64,000 nt of DNA from Bacteriovoracaceae bacterium (GTDB lineage Bacteria > Bdellovibrionota > UBA1018): contig CANFJX010000005.1 of the NCBI GenBank assembly GCA_947447665.1, forward strand, positions 1 to 64,000, read 5' to 3'. A model generated the notes under the pieces. That model made no database searches and was not told the DNA's origin. It worked only from the letters and a program-made list of their open reading frames with translations. Shown one piece after another: positions 9,931 through 19,780 of the stretch (the first letter of the stretch is position 1; each line of letters opens with the position of its first letter). The position numbers were made by a program, and so were the translations under genes.

Positions 9931-11007
9931 CTAGCCCTCTTGGATTACTTTTAAGACCTTTCCAATCACTTTTTTTGCTGGTGCGCCCATGGGGACTTTT
10001 GGTTGATTAAGCATTACCCAACATAGATTCTTGTCGTGCAACTCCGATGCCGCAACCTTCCAGACTGACTGCCCATTACTGGACCGGACGGAGTTTGAGA
10101 CGCTCCAGACTTCGGTCACCCTCTTCACTTTATGGCGAGTCACGACATAGTGAGTTTCAACTTGCCCTAATCGCTTCGCTTTTTTAAACAAGTGATCCGG
10201 AGACTGAGACGGAAAATCCCAAAGCCCCGCTCGCCACTTTCCAGCCTCACTCACACTCAACAGCACCTCACCTCGCGCATTAACAAAGGCATGAACTTTT
10301 TCTTCCAAGTGAATCCAATTTTTTGGCTTCTTTTTAGGTGGGAAGGATTCGACATCATTTCTTTGATGAGCCCGACAAATCGGAGAGATTGGGCAAACCG
10401 AGCACTTAGGCTTAGTCGGGGTACAGATCATCGCACCCAACTCCATTAGAGCTTGATTCAAGTTCCTGGGCTCGATGCCCGCTTGGGCGGCGCTTTCAAC
10501 AAAGATTTTTGATAACTGCCACAGCCGAGATTTGAACTGAGCGTCACCTTTTTGGCGCGTGACTCGACGGACTCGGGACAGCACCCTCTCGACATTTCCA
10601 TCGAGGATCGCCTCAGGCTGATTGCAGGCAATAGACAAAATCGCCCCAGAAGTATAATCACCCACTCCAGGAATCCCCAACCATTCCAATCGAGTCTTAG
10701 GAAAACCACCTAGCTCGAGCACTTTTTGAGCACCGCGATGTAAATTTCGAGCCCTGGAATAATAGCCCAATCCAGCCCAGTAGCCGAGCACCTCTTCGAC
10801 CTCGGCTCGTGCTAGATCTTGAAGCGTTGGAAAGCGCGCCATCCAACGCTCAAAAAAAGGAATCACCGTCACAACTTGAGTCTGCTGGAGCATGATCTCG
10901 GACACCCAAACTCGATAAATCGATGAGGATTCGCGCCAAGGAAGAATGCGTCTTTGGAGAACAAACCAGCTCTCTAAATGACTTAAAACCATCAAAAACT
11001 TGCCCAT
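9931..11007 (-). CDS. mutY: A/G-specific adenine glycosylase MutY
   Basis: MutY removes adenine opposite 8-oxoguanine. ATG 11007 is chosen because AAGGAG lies 5 nt before it; the longer TTG frame has none. Features seen are the catalytic-helix region [10 protein letters not shown], the helix-hairpin-helix [13 protein letters not shown] with the following ILDGNVERV (catalytic Asp), and the 4Fe-4S ligands C-x6-C-x2-C-x5-C in [17 protein letters not shown]. The C-terminal third matches the NUDIX-like 8-oxoG recognition domain. At 358 aa it is typical. Pairing with dps and mutS makes a small genome-protection group. Confidence 0.95.
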   Translation of the reverse strand: MGKFLMVLSHLESWFVLQRRILPWRESSSIYRVWVSEIMLQQTQVVTVIPFFERWMARFPTLQDLARAEVEEVLGYWAGLGYYSRARNLHRGAQKVLELGGFPKTRLEWLGIPGVGDYTSGAILSIACNQPEAILDGNVERVLSRVRRVTRQKGDAQFKSRLWQLSKIFVESAAQAGIEPRNLNQALMELGAMICTPTKPKCSVCPISPICRAHQRNDVESFPPKKKPKNWIHLEEKVHAFVNARGEVLLSVSEAGKWRAGLWDFPSQSPDHLFKKAKRLGQVETHYVVTRHKVKRVTEVWSVSNSVRSSNGQSVWKVAASELHDKNLCWVMLNQPKVPMGAPAKKVIGKVLKVIQEG

Positions 11008-11049
11008 GGCAGCTCCTTCCCATAAACTGAGATCAAAGGGCAAGAACGA

Positions 11050-11907
11050 TTGTTGAACTCAAGGCTACTCCTCAACTTCATCCAAGTCTTTACATTCACT
11101 TCGATGATCTCGATACTTATGCCGCTCCCAGGAGAGGGTGCAAATCCTACCCTACGAAAGGCCCTCCATATTGTTCTCGATCCAGGACATGGAGGAGGAG
11201 ATGAGGGAACTGTCTACCGCGGCGCATCGATGAACATAGCAGAAAAAGAGATCACCCTCAGTCTGGCCTACGCAGTCGGAAAACAACTCCGTAACCAAGG
11301 CTACCAGGTCACTCTCACTCGAGAATCAGATCGAGAACTCGCCCTCCCGGCGCGGACCGCTCTGGCGAACCGCCTTAAGGCCGACCTTTTTATATCGATC
11401 CATATGAATTCGAGCCAGATCTCTGCTCAGGGGATCGAGACTTATATTCTTAATCACACCACTGATGCGGCATCAAAACGGCTGGCGCACCTAGAAAACT
11501 CAATCATCTTTAACAGTGCGTCCGGCTCGGAAAAGGACCCTGATGTGGCCTTAATTTTAAAGGATCTCCAACTTGACGCGAATTTCGCTGAAAGCAAACA
11601 GTTAGCCTGTTTGATCCAGGAAAATCTCATTTCTCCCCAGCCCATAGAAGGAGAGAAGACCAGAGACTATCGAAAAATAAATCGAGGCGTCAAACAGGCC
11701 CTCTTCCATGTGCTGCTCGGCGCAGATATGCCTAGCGTTTTAGTCGAAGCTGGGTTTCTGAGTCACCCCGAAGATCGCTCCCGAGTGCTCTCCCCGCAAG
11801 GTCAGCTTCAAATTGGACGCTCCATCACTGCTGCAGTTCAGCAGTTCTTCAGACAGAAAAAAGACCAGAAAGTCATGCACTCACTAGGCAAGTGTAAAAT
11901 CATTTGA
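11050..11907 (+). CDS. N-acetylmuramoyl-L-alanine amidase (Amidase_3)
   Basis: This is a zinc amidase that cuts the bond between MurNAc and L-Ala in peptidoglycan. Zn ligands are visible: His in VLDPGHGGGDEG, Glu in NIAEKEITLS and His in LFISIHMNSS. The last catalytic Glu lies in SVLVEAGFLSHPED. The N-terminal 30 residues form a signal peptide. There is no AMIN domain, so it resembles the bare catalytic part of AmiC/AmiA. The start is TTG 11050 or ATG 11104. It is divergent from mutY with about 40 bp between starts. Confidence 0.9.
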   Translation: MLNSRLLLNFIQVFTFTSMISILMPLPGEGANPTLRKALHIVLDPGHGGGDEGTVYRGASMNIAEKEITLSLAYAVGKQLRNQGYQVTLTRESDRELALPARTALANRLKADLFISIHMNSSQISAQGIETYILNHTTDAASKRLAHLENSIIFNSASGSEKDPDVALILKDLQLDANFAESKQLACLIQENLISPQPIEGEKTRDYRKINRGVKQALFHVLLGADMPSVLVEAGFLSHPEDRSRVLSPQGQLQIGRSITAAVQQFFRQKKDQKVMHSLGKCKII

Positions 11908-12102
11908 CAGGATGATTGCTATAGCTTTGTTAAATACAAATAATTTACAATAATTAAATCAATGACTTACGTTACAATTCTCTCCGTGTAAAATTTAACT
12001 CACCTGGCACTCCACTTGCTTTATCTAATCTTCATGAAGGCAGCTCAAAGCCCTGAAGTTGGGCAAGAGATCTGCTTCAGACTTTACGGATGTGGAGACT
12101 TT

Positions 12103-12918
12103 ATGAAAGAATTAAATCAAAAACTGGTTCCTCTCTTCTTGATCAGCATTCTATCTTTTGGGGTCGCGGCCTGCGGATCGAATCCCAGTACCAACGGATT
12201 TATTAACTCAGGGAACCCCATGATGGGCGCCTACGGAACGATGGGCGCCTACGGCTCAATTCCAACAGTAGGATCTCCCATGATGGGTGTCGGCGGCTAC
12301 TCAGGAAACGGTGGATACTTAGGGGGATCAGTGATGGGCCCCACATCGGGCTGCTACCCGCTCACTGCACCGATCCCGTTTTCAGCCCAAAACGCTTTTA
12401 TCAATGGAGACGTCGTTAAGGCAGGAGTTATTCCACCGTATCTCGATCCATGGCCATATGAGAACCCGCCACCCGGTTACGAAAACCCGGCACTCTACAA
12501 TGCTTATGGCACTGTCATGTATGGAGGACTGCTCTCTGGACCTATGATGACCGCCTATCCCACGGTTCTCAGTTATGGGGGCGGACTCATGATCACCAAT
12601 CGACAAGAGGCAGATGGCACCCTTCAAGTCAACGTGACCACTTCGGCCATGACGAACCCCTATGCTGCCTACACAGGGACTCCAGCTTTTCTGAGCGGTA
12701 TGATTTATATCAGTCCGATTAAAGCAGCGCTCATTAATGCAACACACGGATCGGGTGGAATGTTCACAGGAGCTATGCCTTACTTTAACTCAGCCTGTGT
12801 CAGTGCGGTCTCTCTCTCCATGAGCTATACCTATACTAGATCTGGGCTCACCTTCAACGGAGGCCGAGTGTTTCTCTATCTAAATGGCACAGCCCATGGA
12901 AGCTACTTACAGCTTTAG
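12103..12918 (+). CDS. Gly/Tyr/Met-rich lipoprotein
   Basis: ATG 12103 (MKELNQ) has GGAG upstream. The signal ends in the lipobox GVAAC. The mature N-terminus is rich in Gly, Met, Tyr and Ser with short repeats (PMMGAYGTMGAYG). A more ordered region follows from about residue 90, with paired cysteines and many Tyr and Pro. No known domain is recognised. A surface lipoprotein is likely. It has its own AT-rich 195-bp upstream region. Confidence 0.72.
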   Translation: MKELNQKLVPLFLISILSFGVAACGSNPSTNGFINSGNPMMGAYGTMGAYGSIPTVGSPMMGVGGYSGNGGYLGGSVMGPTSGCYPLTAPIPFSAQNAFINGDVVKAGVIPPYLDPWPYENPPPGYENPALYNAYGTVMYGGLLSGPMMTAYPTVLSYGGGLMITNRQEADGTLQVNVTTSAMTNPYAAYTGTPAFLSGMIYISPIKAALINATHGSGGMFTGAMPYFNSACVSAVSLSMSYTYTRSGLTFNGGRVFLYLNGTAHGSYLQL

Positions 12919-13080
12919 TCAAAAAATCTTGTAGTACGTCAGTCGATTTGAGGACCGTATGTAATTACATTTGGATTTATCAGAAGCGGAGTTGAAGTAG
13001 AGTTGTGTAGGGGCCAGCGGAGCTGAGCAAAAACTAAGCCCAAGTTAAGAAGCGGTAAACTCTGAAAATCCAAACTAAAA

Positions 13081-13112
13081 GGGTCAGGCCAAAAGCCTGG
13101 CCCTTTTTTTAT
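13081..13112 (+). terminator. Rho-independent terminator
   Basis: The sequence gggtcaggc and its complement gcctggccc are separated by caaaa and followed by seven T. The stem has 9 bp with one G-U pair. It lies 160 bp after the lipoprotein stop and just before xerD. The 12919-13080 interval holds no ORF; it may be a long 3' UTR or a small RNA. Confidence 0.85.
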
Positions 13113-13150
13113 TTCCTAGAGAACTAAGGGTGGGATAATATTAATCTTCA

Positions 13151-14077
13151 ATGAGTTCAATTCTCAATGAGTTCCTCGAATCTAAGCGCGTTGACCGGGG
13201 CCTTGCTCAAAAAACCATCGAAGCATACGAGATCGACTTAACTCAATTTATCAGTTGGCTCCCGTACCAAACAAGTCTCCAAGAAGTCGAACCGAGTCAC
13301 CTCACCGCCTTTGTTCAATTTTTATCTAAACGAGGCGTTCAGGCGGTATCCATCGCTCGAAAATTGAGTGCAATCCGACAGTTTTTTAAATTTTGCTGCT
13401 TAGAGAAGCAATTTGAAAAAAACCCGGCTGAAGACATCGACTCCCCCAAACTCACACAACGCCTACCTCGGTCCCTCTCTGTGATTCATGTGGAACAATT
13501 CCTTAGCGCTGCTGACGAAGGACTTCCCTATCCGGGAGAGGATGCCGAAGCCCTCAGAGCTCGCGATCGAGCCATGTTCTACCTTCTCTACGCCACAGGA
13601 CTCCGAGTATCGGAATTACTCAGCCTGTCGTCACATCAATTAGAACTTCCAAGCGGTTACTTACGAGTCCACGGCAAGGGAGGAAAAGAGAGAATTGCAC
13701 CCTTTGTCCCAGCGGCGGGAGATCGACTCAAAACCTACTTAGAAGACCACCGACCTCGCCTCCAAGCCAAACTCCAGAGCCACGTCGCAGATGAAACTGA
13801 CCTGGTCTTTCTCAACTCTCGGGGTCAGTCCCTCAGTCGGCAACGATGCTGGAAGATCATCAAATGCCTGGCCACCCAAGCTCAGATATCGACCCCGCTC
13901 TCCCCTCACCTCCTCCGTCACTCTTTTGCTACTCACCTGCTCCAGGCTGGAATCAATCTTCGAACCCTCCAAATGCTTCTGGGCCACTCAGACATTGCAA
14001 CAACTCAAATTTACACACATCTCGCCCCCGAAGACCTGAAACGAGCGCACCAGAAGTACCACCCCCGCGGGAATTAA
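13151..14077 (+). CDS. xerD: Tyrosine recombinase XerD
   Basis: XerD acts with XerC at dif to resolve chromosome dimers. It has an N-terminal SAM-like core-binding domain and the phrase SPKLTQRLPRSLS typical of XerD. The catalytic set is Arg in TGLRVSELL, Lys in GKGGKER, His-x-x-Arg in HLLRHSFATHL, His in LLGHSDIATTQ and the Tyr nucleophile in IYTHLAPE. The C-terminus HPRGN resembles E. coli HPRA. At 308 aa it is normal. No attachment sites or cargo are nearby. It overlaps the convergent gene by 4 bp. Confidence 0.92.
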   Translation: MSSILNEFLESKRVDRGLAQKTIEAYEIDLTQFISWLPYQTSLQEVEPSHLTAFVQFLSKRGVQAVSIARKLSAIRQFFKFCCLEKQFEKNPAEDIDSPKLTQRLPRSLSVIHVEQFLSAADEGLPYPGEDAEALRARDRAMFYLLYATGLRVSELLSLSSHQLELPSGYLRVHGKGGKERIAPFVPAAGDRLKTYLEDHRPRLQAKLQSHVADETDLVFLNSRGQSLSRQRCWKIIKCLATQAQISTPLSPHLLRHSFATHLLQAGINLRTLQMLLGHSDIATTQIYTHLAPEDLKRAHQKYHPRGN

Positions 14078-15564
14078 CGGATCAGCGTGACATACCATTT
14101 CGATGAATTGATTTCGATGGACTTGAACTCGTGTGGTCGTCCACTGCAGAGAGGTGGAACTTCTGGCGGCGGCGTCTCGCTCACGATAGCAAGCGGTCGT
14201 TCCGCAAACTGGGGCCGGTTGCATATTTGGTAGACATGGCTATTCGCTGCCGTACCGCTGCGACCCATCAACAACATTTTATAAGGATACATGTCGTCAT
14301 CCGTGATGAGGTGGTCGCTTGGGTTGATGATTTTTCTAGCTTGGGCTCCGAGATTCCACATGGCTTGACCATGGCGATAGTCGACACCCCAGACCCAGAT
14401 ATTGCTCCGAACATTATAGACCACGCCCCATCCTAGTAGGATCACGATCAATGTCTTGAGGTAGCCGCCGCGGTCTTGAGCTGCTCCGAGGATTCTCGCC
14501 ATCAGCAGGATAGAAAAAATGGAAGTGCCGATAAAGTAATAGTAGTGAGCATAGATGTGAGCGCCATCGAGCGATACTGCGACGATCAGTGATAAAAGAT
14601 AGAGGACAACGGGTACCCATTCTCCTAGGGCGATTGCTGCGGCGATGAAGAACCAACCAAAAAACATGGGAAACTGCCCTTGCTGAGGTTCGCGCCACAT
14701 GAGCCAGAGTATATTCTTAAAGCCTACCTCTTGGAGTTTTTCTAGCGGATGAAAACCAGCGAGTGCGAAAATTTGAGGTCCTTGGGCGATGTTTAAAATT
14801 TTTTTCGCATGAATCACGTACCACCACGAGGGAAAGAGCAGACTCAAGGTGCAGCCCGTGAGGAGTGATTTCCACTGGGTCCTTCGTTCGTGAACCAGCA
14901 GAGGTAACGCCACTACCGCCCCCAAAACAAGGATGACAGTGGGTTTGGTCGCAATGCCAAGACTACAAAGGAGTATGCCGAGGGCGAAACGAGAAAGTCT
15001 TTGGTTCACCTCGAGCAACTGCACGGCTCCTAGGATCATCATGGGGAAGGCGATGCCTTCGGGCATCACAACATTGGACTGACCTGCTAGCGTACCCCCT
15101 GCAAACCAAATTAAAAGGCAGACTGAACTGCTGACCTCGACATTCCAAGCTCGGAGGAGTTTGGGTAGGTAAACGAAGGCGACGTACAGATTCAGAGCGA
15201 GGATCATGAGTGAACTAAGAAAAACCCCCACCCAAGGGTTTGAACTGAGAAGGAATCCAAATCCACATACGACATTTAAAAGTGGAAATTCAGATGCATT
15301 AATTCCATCAAGAAGTCCGCGCTGAAGGACTCGTGGGTAAATCAGGAAATCCAAAGCATCCCAACCGCGCTCTCGGACCTGCTCAGCAAAAGAAATCGAC
15401 ATTCCGATGGTGTCTGACTGTCGATGGGTATGTCCCCCGCTCGGATGGACCCAGATTCGTAAAACTGCGAACACAAAAAAGATGGCTATCAAGACGAAGC
15501 AAATTCGCTCTAGTTCCTTAGAACTTAATATTTTCGAGGCTTTGATGATGCGTTTTTTGGACAT
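14074..15564 (-). CDS. GT39/ArnT-like polytopic glycosyltransferase
   Basis: ATG 15564 (MSKKRIIK) is preferred over TTG 15633. About ten to eleven hydrophobic segments span most of the 496 aa. The first extracytoplasmic loop carries GGHTHRQSD, where a His/Asp-containing motif stands in place of the DE motif of ArnT and PMT enzymes. The soluble C-terminal part follows the last helix. The family transfers sugars from polyprenyl phosphate to lipid A, glycans or proteins on the periplasmic face; the acceptor here is unknown. A second, clearer member is at 29569-31137. Confidence 0.75.
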   Translation of the reverse strand: MSKKRIIKASKILSSKELERICFVLIAIFFVFAVLRIWVHPSGGHTHRQSDTIGMSISFAEQVRERGWDALDFLIYPRVLQRGLLDGINASEFPLLNVVCGFGFLLSSNPWVGVFLSSLMILALNLYVAFVYLPKLLRAWNVEVSSSVCLLIWFAGGTLAGQSNVVMPEGIAFPMMILGAVQLLEVNQRLSRFALGILLCSLGIATKPTVILVLGAVVALPLLVHERRTQWKSLLTGCTLSLLFPSWWYVIHAKKILNIAQGPQIFALAGFHPLEKLQEVGFKNILWLMWREPQQGQFPMFFGWFFIAAAIALGEWVPVVLYLLSLIVAVSLDGAHIYAHYYYFIGTSIFSILLMARILGAAQDRGGYLKTLIVILLGWGVVYNVRSNIWVWGVDYRHGQAMWNLGAQARKIINPSDHLITDDDMYPYKMLLMGRSGTAANSHVYQICNRPQFAERPLAIVSETPPPEVPPLCSGRPHEFKSIEINSSKWYVTLIR

Positions 15565-15830
15565 TGTGGGGAAGCCTAACGCACGTGCACCGATATGTCC
15601 AAGTCCAAAAGTCAGGTCGGTGCTTTGGACCAAGCTGACTCGAGTACAAGCGAGGACTTTAAAGGCAGGACCACGTTTCTTTCCAATCGCTCGCCTCTCA
15701 ATCTCTTTCTAAGTCAGATCAAGTTCCGATTAATTGGAACCTATAAATCTATATAGGAATAAATTTTTTTGTTTCAATATCGCATTAGTAAATTATTATC
15801 AATAAGTCTTGGGGCGCGGGGGCTTATGGG

Positions 15831-16811
15831 ATGAAGTCTATTTTTTTTGTGATTTTATCGGGATTAAGTCTGATCACAGAGGTTAGTGCGGCTGCTTCGA
15901 TCTTGATTCGGGTCGAAGTAGAAAAGGAAAGTGCGCCTCTATTTTGCAGGTCAGAGGCAGTCCAAAATGCAGACAACTCTTATGCGGCGTGTCGAGTGAG
16001 TTTCGCCGCAAGTGATGGAGAAACTCACCAACGAGTTCGAGTAACTCGCGATCATGACACCTCAATTATAGAGCAGGCGGAGTGTAAGAATTTTTGCATT
16101 AACTTTATAAGAGCTCTAGCTCAGTTCAATCAGGACGAAATTACTTCTATTCATCGTACGGGAGCTGCCGAAGCGCTCGCGGATTGCAACTATCAACCCC
16201 GCTTTTTCAACCATCTTGAGAGCTTGAAAGAAAATGTGATACCGGTAATCGAAAAAGTTCATCCCGGAAAAACTAACACAATTCCCAGCTATGGAGTCTA
16301 CCGTGGGCAGGTAGACATTACAGAAAGTTTTGGTGGCTTTGACGACTTAGAATCGTTCGGATTTTTCAAAATCGGCAATCAAAATCTCGATATCGGTGGA
16401 GGTAGATTTAACGACGCCTCGGCCTATCTTAAAGTGCTGGGGGTTTTCAATTCTGTTTATGACCCTTATAATCGTACGACGTTACACAATCAGAAAGCGC
16501 TGGGGAAGTTAGGCGCTCATGCGGGCCGTCTCTATGATTCTGTGACGTCGATGAGCATTTTGAACGTGATTACAGATTTCGAAGCGAGAAGGGAGCACAT
16601 CCAACTCGCACATGATCACGTTAAATCGGGAGGAGTAGCGTACTTTAAAGTGTACGAAGGCGATCGCAGCGGCGTCACTCAAGGCTACCAAAATCATCAA
16701 TTAACATCATTCTACGTCGACGAAGTGAAGGCGGTCTTTGGTCCAGCGAATGTTCAGTTTTTTCCCGAGCATCAGCTGATCCTGGGGCAGAAAAAAGAAC
16801 CCGTCTTGTGA
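15831..16811 (+). CDS. Exported protein with class I methyltransferase-like domain
   Basis: Residues 1-20 form a clear Sec signal peptide (FFVILSGLSLITEVSA). The first 120 mature residues have six cysteines and match nothing I know. The C-terminal half looks like a Rossmann SAM methyltransferase: motif I LDIGGGRFND (186-195), an acidic motif II strand VYDPYNR (209-215), a motif IV-like YDSVTSMSILNVI (235-247) and a later strand GGVAYFKVYEG. Secreted methyltransferases are unusual because SAM is cytoplasmic, so the enzyme may work in another cell or be a binding relic. It has an AT-rich upstream region and is convergent with the aminopeptidase gene. Confidence 0.65.
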   Translation: MKSIFFVILSGLSLITEVSAAASILIRVEVEKESAPLFCRSEAVQNADNSYAACRVSFAASDGETHQRVRVTRDHDTSIIEQAECKNFCINFIRALAQFNQDEITSIHRTGAAEALADCNYQPRFFNHLESLKENVIPVIEKVHPGKTNTIPSYGVYRGQVDITESFGGFDDLESFGFFKIGNQNLDIGGGRFNDASAYLKVLGVFNSVYDPYNRTTLHNQKALGKLGAHAGRLYDSVTSMSILNVITDFEARREHIQLAHDHVKSGGVAYFKVYEGDRSGVTQGYQNHQLTSFYVDEVKAVFGPANVQFFPEHQLILGQKKEPVL

Positions 16812-16821
16812 CCTAATCCTT

Positions 16822-19518
16822 TCAGTATGAATTCTCTGAGACTGCTGCTTCAGAAACAGCCTGGGCGCTTCTCACTCTTTGCATGATTTGACGGTTGTTA
16901 AGTATTTCCTTCTTTGCGCCAAATTCGAGAAGCGGATTCGTTGTGAGGAAGGACCCTACCCGATCATCAAGCTCCTGGGAGTACGCGATGGGAAACATTC
17001 GACGAGCAAAGCTGGTGGTAAATTCATGGGAGTGCTCGTTTTTCAAAATAGGGAGAACTTCGAAGAAAGCGTCCGTTGAAAATGCAGTGAGCTCAGGTCG
17101 GTTCAAATGGTGGAATGCTATCATAACTCGTCTCACATCTTGGATAGAAAGCTCTCGGAAGCTTGGATCTTTGCCGAGGATACGGTTCCACCAAATCTTC
17201 TTTTGGTCTTCGTTTGGACTCAAGACTTCAGCAACCAGAGCACTGAGCTGACCTTTATCGTTGGCGTCTTTCTTTGCTTCGATTCGGATGAGTTCTGGAG
17301 CTTCAGGTGCTCCGTGTTTCGCTAAGAAAGAAATGACTGCCCAACGCCTTTCCTGATCCATTTTAAACTGAGGTGCGAGTTCAGCCTGATTGAGCCAGGT
17401 TCGAACTCGAGCTTGAGCTGCCGGACTCTGGGCAATCGACAGGAAGGCCGAAAACAGGAGAATTTTAGCAGGATCTGCTCCGTCCACTCGGTCGAAGTAT
17501 TTTTCTACCCAGGCCTCCAGACCTTGATTATAGGAAGCTTGAATGCTTCGACCGATATAGTAGTCCGATACTTCTTGGAGCTGTTCGAGGCCGGACTGTA
17601 GAACGGCTAAATCCTGGTTCCTATTGAGTATAGAAAACATGATTTTTGCGAACGATTGCGCCGGCAGTTTGGAGTGGCGAACCATACCCCAAAGGCTGGA
17701 TCCCAACATCTGAGTAAGCAAGGGGTCGTGAATGCTAGCAGTGGGGTCTGAGAGAAGCGCCAGACTCTTAGGGTCGATGACAACACTCACGTAATCATGG
17801 TCTTGATCATTTGGATATACGAACGCCGGAGCTAGCTTTCCTACTGCCTCTCGAATGACGGTCTCGCGTCCAGCGTAACTGACGTTCAGTGTCTCGCGCA
17901 AAACCAAGCCACCCTGAGAGTCGCGGTCAAAAAGAGCTACTTGAGTTTTGTGCGTACGCAGTCGCTGGCTCGCTTCGTCGGGGCTTTGCTTGAGAACGAG
18001 TCGGCTAATTTTTCCATCCTTCTCTTCGACGACTGCCTCAACTGCATTGGTTCCAGAAGTCCTGAGCCATTCTTCATCCCAAGCGCTCAAGTCCTTTCCA
18101 GAGGCGAGGCTGAGGGATTGGAGGAAGTCGGCTCGAGTGGCATTTCTGAAAGCATACATCTTAAAATAGCTTTTCAGACCAGTCAGAAATGATTCCTCTC
18201 CGATGAGATGAACCAATTGCTTCAACACTGAAGCACCCTTGCCATAGGTCAATCCATCAAAATTGGACTCTGCCTCATCCGTGTCAACCGCCACCCCTGC
18301 AATAGGGTGAGTCGTGACCAGGCTATCTTCATCATAGGCCCACTCTTTGGCCTGAGTGTTAAACTCCTGCCAAACACGGGCTGTGCTGATTTTATCTTCA
18401 AAATGACTCATGGCATAATTGCTGATATAAGTAGCAAAGCTTTCATTCAGCCAAAGGTCGTCCCACCACTTCATTGTGACCAAGTTGCCAAACCACATAT
18501 GAGCCAGCTCATGCAAGATGGTCTCTGCTCGACCAAGGACTTTGATCGGAGTAGGAGGAGTTCGAAAAATATAGCTCTCTGTAAATGTCACAGCCCCGAC
18601 ATTTTCCATGGCACCCATATTATAATCAGGAACCAAGATCTGATCATACTTGCCAAATGGATAGGGATAACCGAAAGCCTTTTCGAAAAAAAGAAAACCC
18701 AAGTCAGTCACATGAAACCAATGATCGACATCGGCCTGAAGGTATTGCTTCATCGATTCTCTGGCAAAGAGACGCAGCGGTATGGGTTTTTCGGTCGTCG
18801 TGGCGGACTCCCACTTAACAAATGGACCTGCTACTAACGCAAATAGATAGCTACTGAACCTCTGGGAAGTCGGAAAAATCCATTGATCCTCGGTCTCACT
18901 CAGAGACTTCCGAGAAATCTCACTACAATTAGAAATAACCTGCCACTGGGCAGGGGCATCTGTAGTGAGTGTAAAAGTTGCCTTCAAGTCGGGCTGATCG
19001 AGAAGCGGAAAGGCTTTATTCGCAGAGTAGGGTTCAAATTGAGAATACATATAGTATTTCCCATCTGCCTTGTCTCGGGTACGGTGAAAACCGACTCCCT
19101 CATTCCCATAGACATGGGTAAACTGGATCTCCAACGAGTTTACACCGGATTTGAATGCTGAGGCTGGGATAAGAATTCTAGCACCATCATACTGATAGAC
19201 GGCAGAGTGGCCATTGAGGACGACTGACTGCAGCTCTCCGCCATCAAAATCTAAAAAGATGGATTGAGAAATTTGAGCAGCATTGGGGTTCACATCTAAA
19301 TGAGCGACTACTTTGCCAGAATAGCTTGGTGAACTCTCAGGAAGTTTGAAGTACAAATCATAATCAACCTGCTTAATTTGTTTAAATCGGAGTTCTGCAT
19401 CTTCTTGGGTGAGTTTCTTATCGGCAGCATAGGTAGGGCTTGTCATAACTAAAACCCATAACAGCGAGAGTGTCATTTTAGGTAATAAAAATTTCAGACC
19501 CGTCCGGTAGAATTTCAT
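16822..19518 (-). CDS. M1-family zinc aminopeptidase, exported
   Basis: This is a PepN/ERAP-type aminopeptidase. The exopeptidase motif GAMEN starts near residue 301 and the zinc motif HELAH lies at about 335-339, with the third ligand in LNESFATY. A Sec signal peptide is present (residues about 12-31, ending TYAA), so the enzyme acts in the periplasm or outside, unlike cytosolic PepN. The 898-aa length includes the ERAP1-like C-terminal helical domain. It probably digests peptides from degraded protein or prey. Confidence 0.92.
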   Translation of the reverse strand: MKFYRTGLKFLLPKMTLSLLWVLVMTSPTYAADKKLTQEDAELRFKQIKQVDYDLYFKLPESSPSYSGKVVAHLDVNPNAAQISQSIFLDFDGGELQSVVLNGHSAVYQYDGARILIPASAFKSGVNSLEIQFTHVYGNEGVGFHRTRDKADGKYYMYSQFEPYSANKAFPLLDQPDLKATFTLTTDAPAQWQVISNCSEISRKSLSETEDQWIFPTSQRFSSYLFALVAGPFVKWESATTTEKPIPLRLFARESMKQYLQADVDHWFHVTDLGFLFFEKAFGYPYPFGKYDQILVPDYNMGAMENVGAVTFTESYIFRTPPTPIKVLGRAETILHELAHMWFGNLVTMKWWDDLWLNESFATYISNYAMSHFEDKISTARVWQEFNTQAKEWAYDEDSLVTTHPIAGVAVDTDEAESNFDGLTYGKGASVLKQLVHLIGEESFLTGLKSYFKMYAFRNATRADFLQSLSLASGKDLSAWDEEWLRTSGTNAVEAVVEEKDGKISRLVLKQSPDEASQRLRTHKTQVALFDRDSQGGLVLRETLNVSYAGRETVIREAVGKLAPAFVYPNDQDHDYVSVVIDPKSLALLSDPTASIHDPLLTQMLGSSLWGMVRHSKLPAQSFAKIMFSILNRNQDLAVLQSGLEQLQEVSDYYIGRSIQASYNQGLEAWVEKYFDRVDGADPAKILLFSAFLSIAQSPAAQARVRTWLNQAELAPQFKMDQERRWAVISFLAKHGAPEAPELIRIEAKKDANDKGQLSALVAEVLSPNEDQKKIWWNRILGKDPSFRELSIQDVRRVMIAFHHLNRPELTAFSTDAFFEVLPILKNEHSHEFTTSFARRMFPIAYSQELDDRVGSFLTTNPLLEFGAKKEILNNRQIMQRVRSAQAVSEAAVSENSY

Positions 19519-19780
19519 CTGTTAACAGGCAAGGAGGGAGTGCCAATGTCGTTCGCATTTCCTACCTAATAGGATCGATTTTGGTATCGGAACCCCTCCC
19601 TCGCTTAAAATTAAATTAGTACAGTATTGTACGCTCGATCTCTCCATTCTTGGCCTCCCTTAAAATTTTTCGCCTCTTCGCAGACTCGTGCTCGAATCAA
19701 GCTTACAACGATACTTTTGGCCGCCCCAAGTTTTGACTGGAGAGTAGCGCATCCGCGAAGGAGTGTGCTAAGAATTTGTC

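Noticed and set aside
9931..11043. Longer MutY from TTG 11043
   Set aside because: No ribosome site there, whereas ATG 11007 has AAGGAG at ideal spacing.
13151..14077. Tyrosine recombinase as the integrase of a mobile element
   Set aside because: Sequence details match housekeeping XerD and no attachment repeats or mobile cargo are near.
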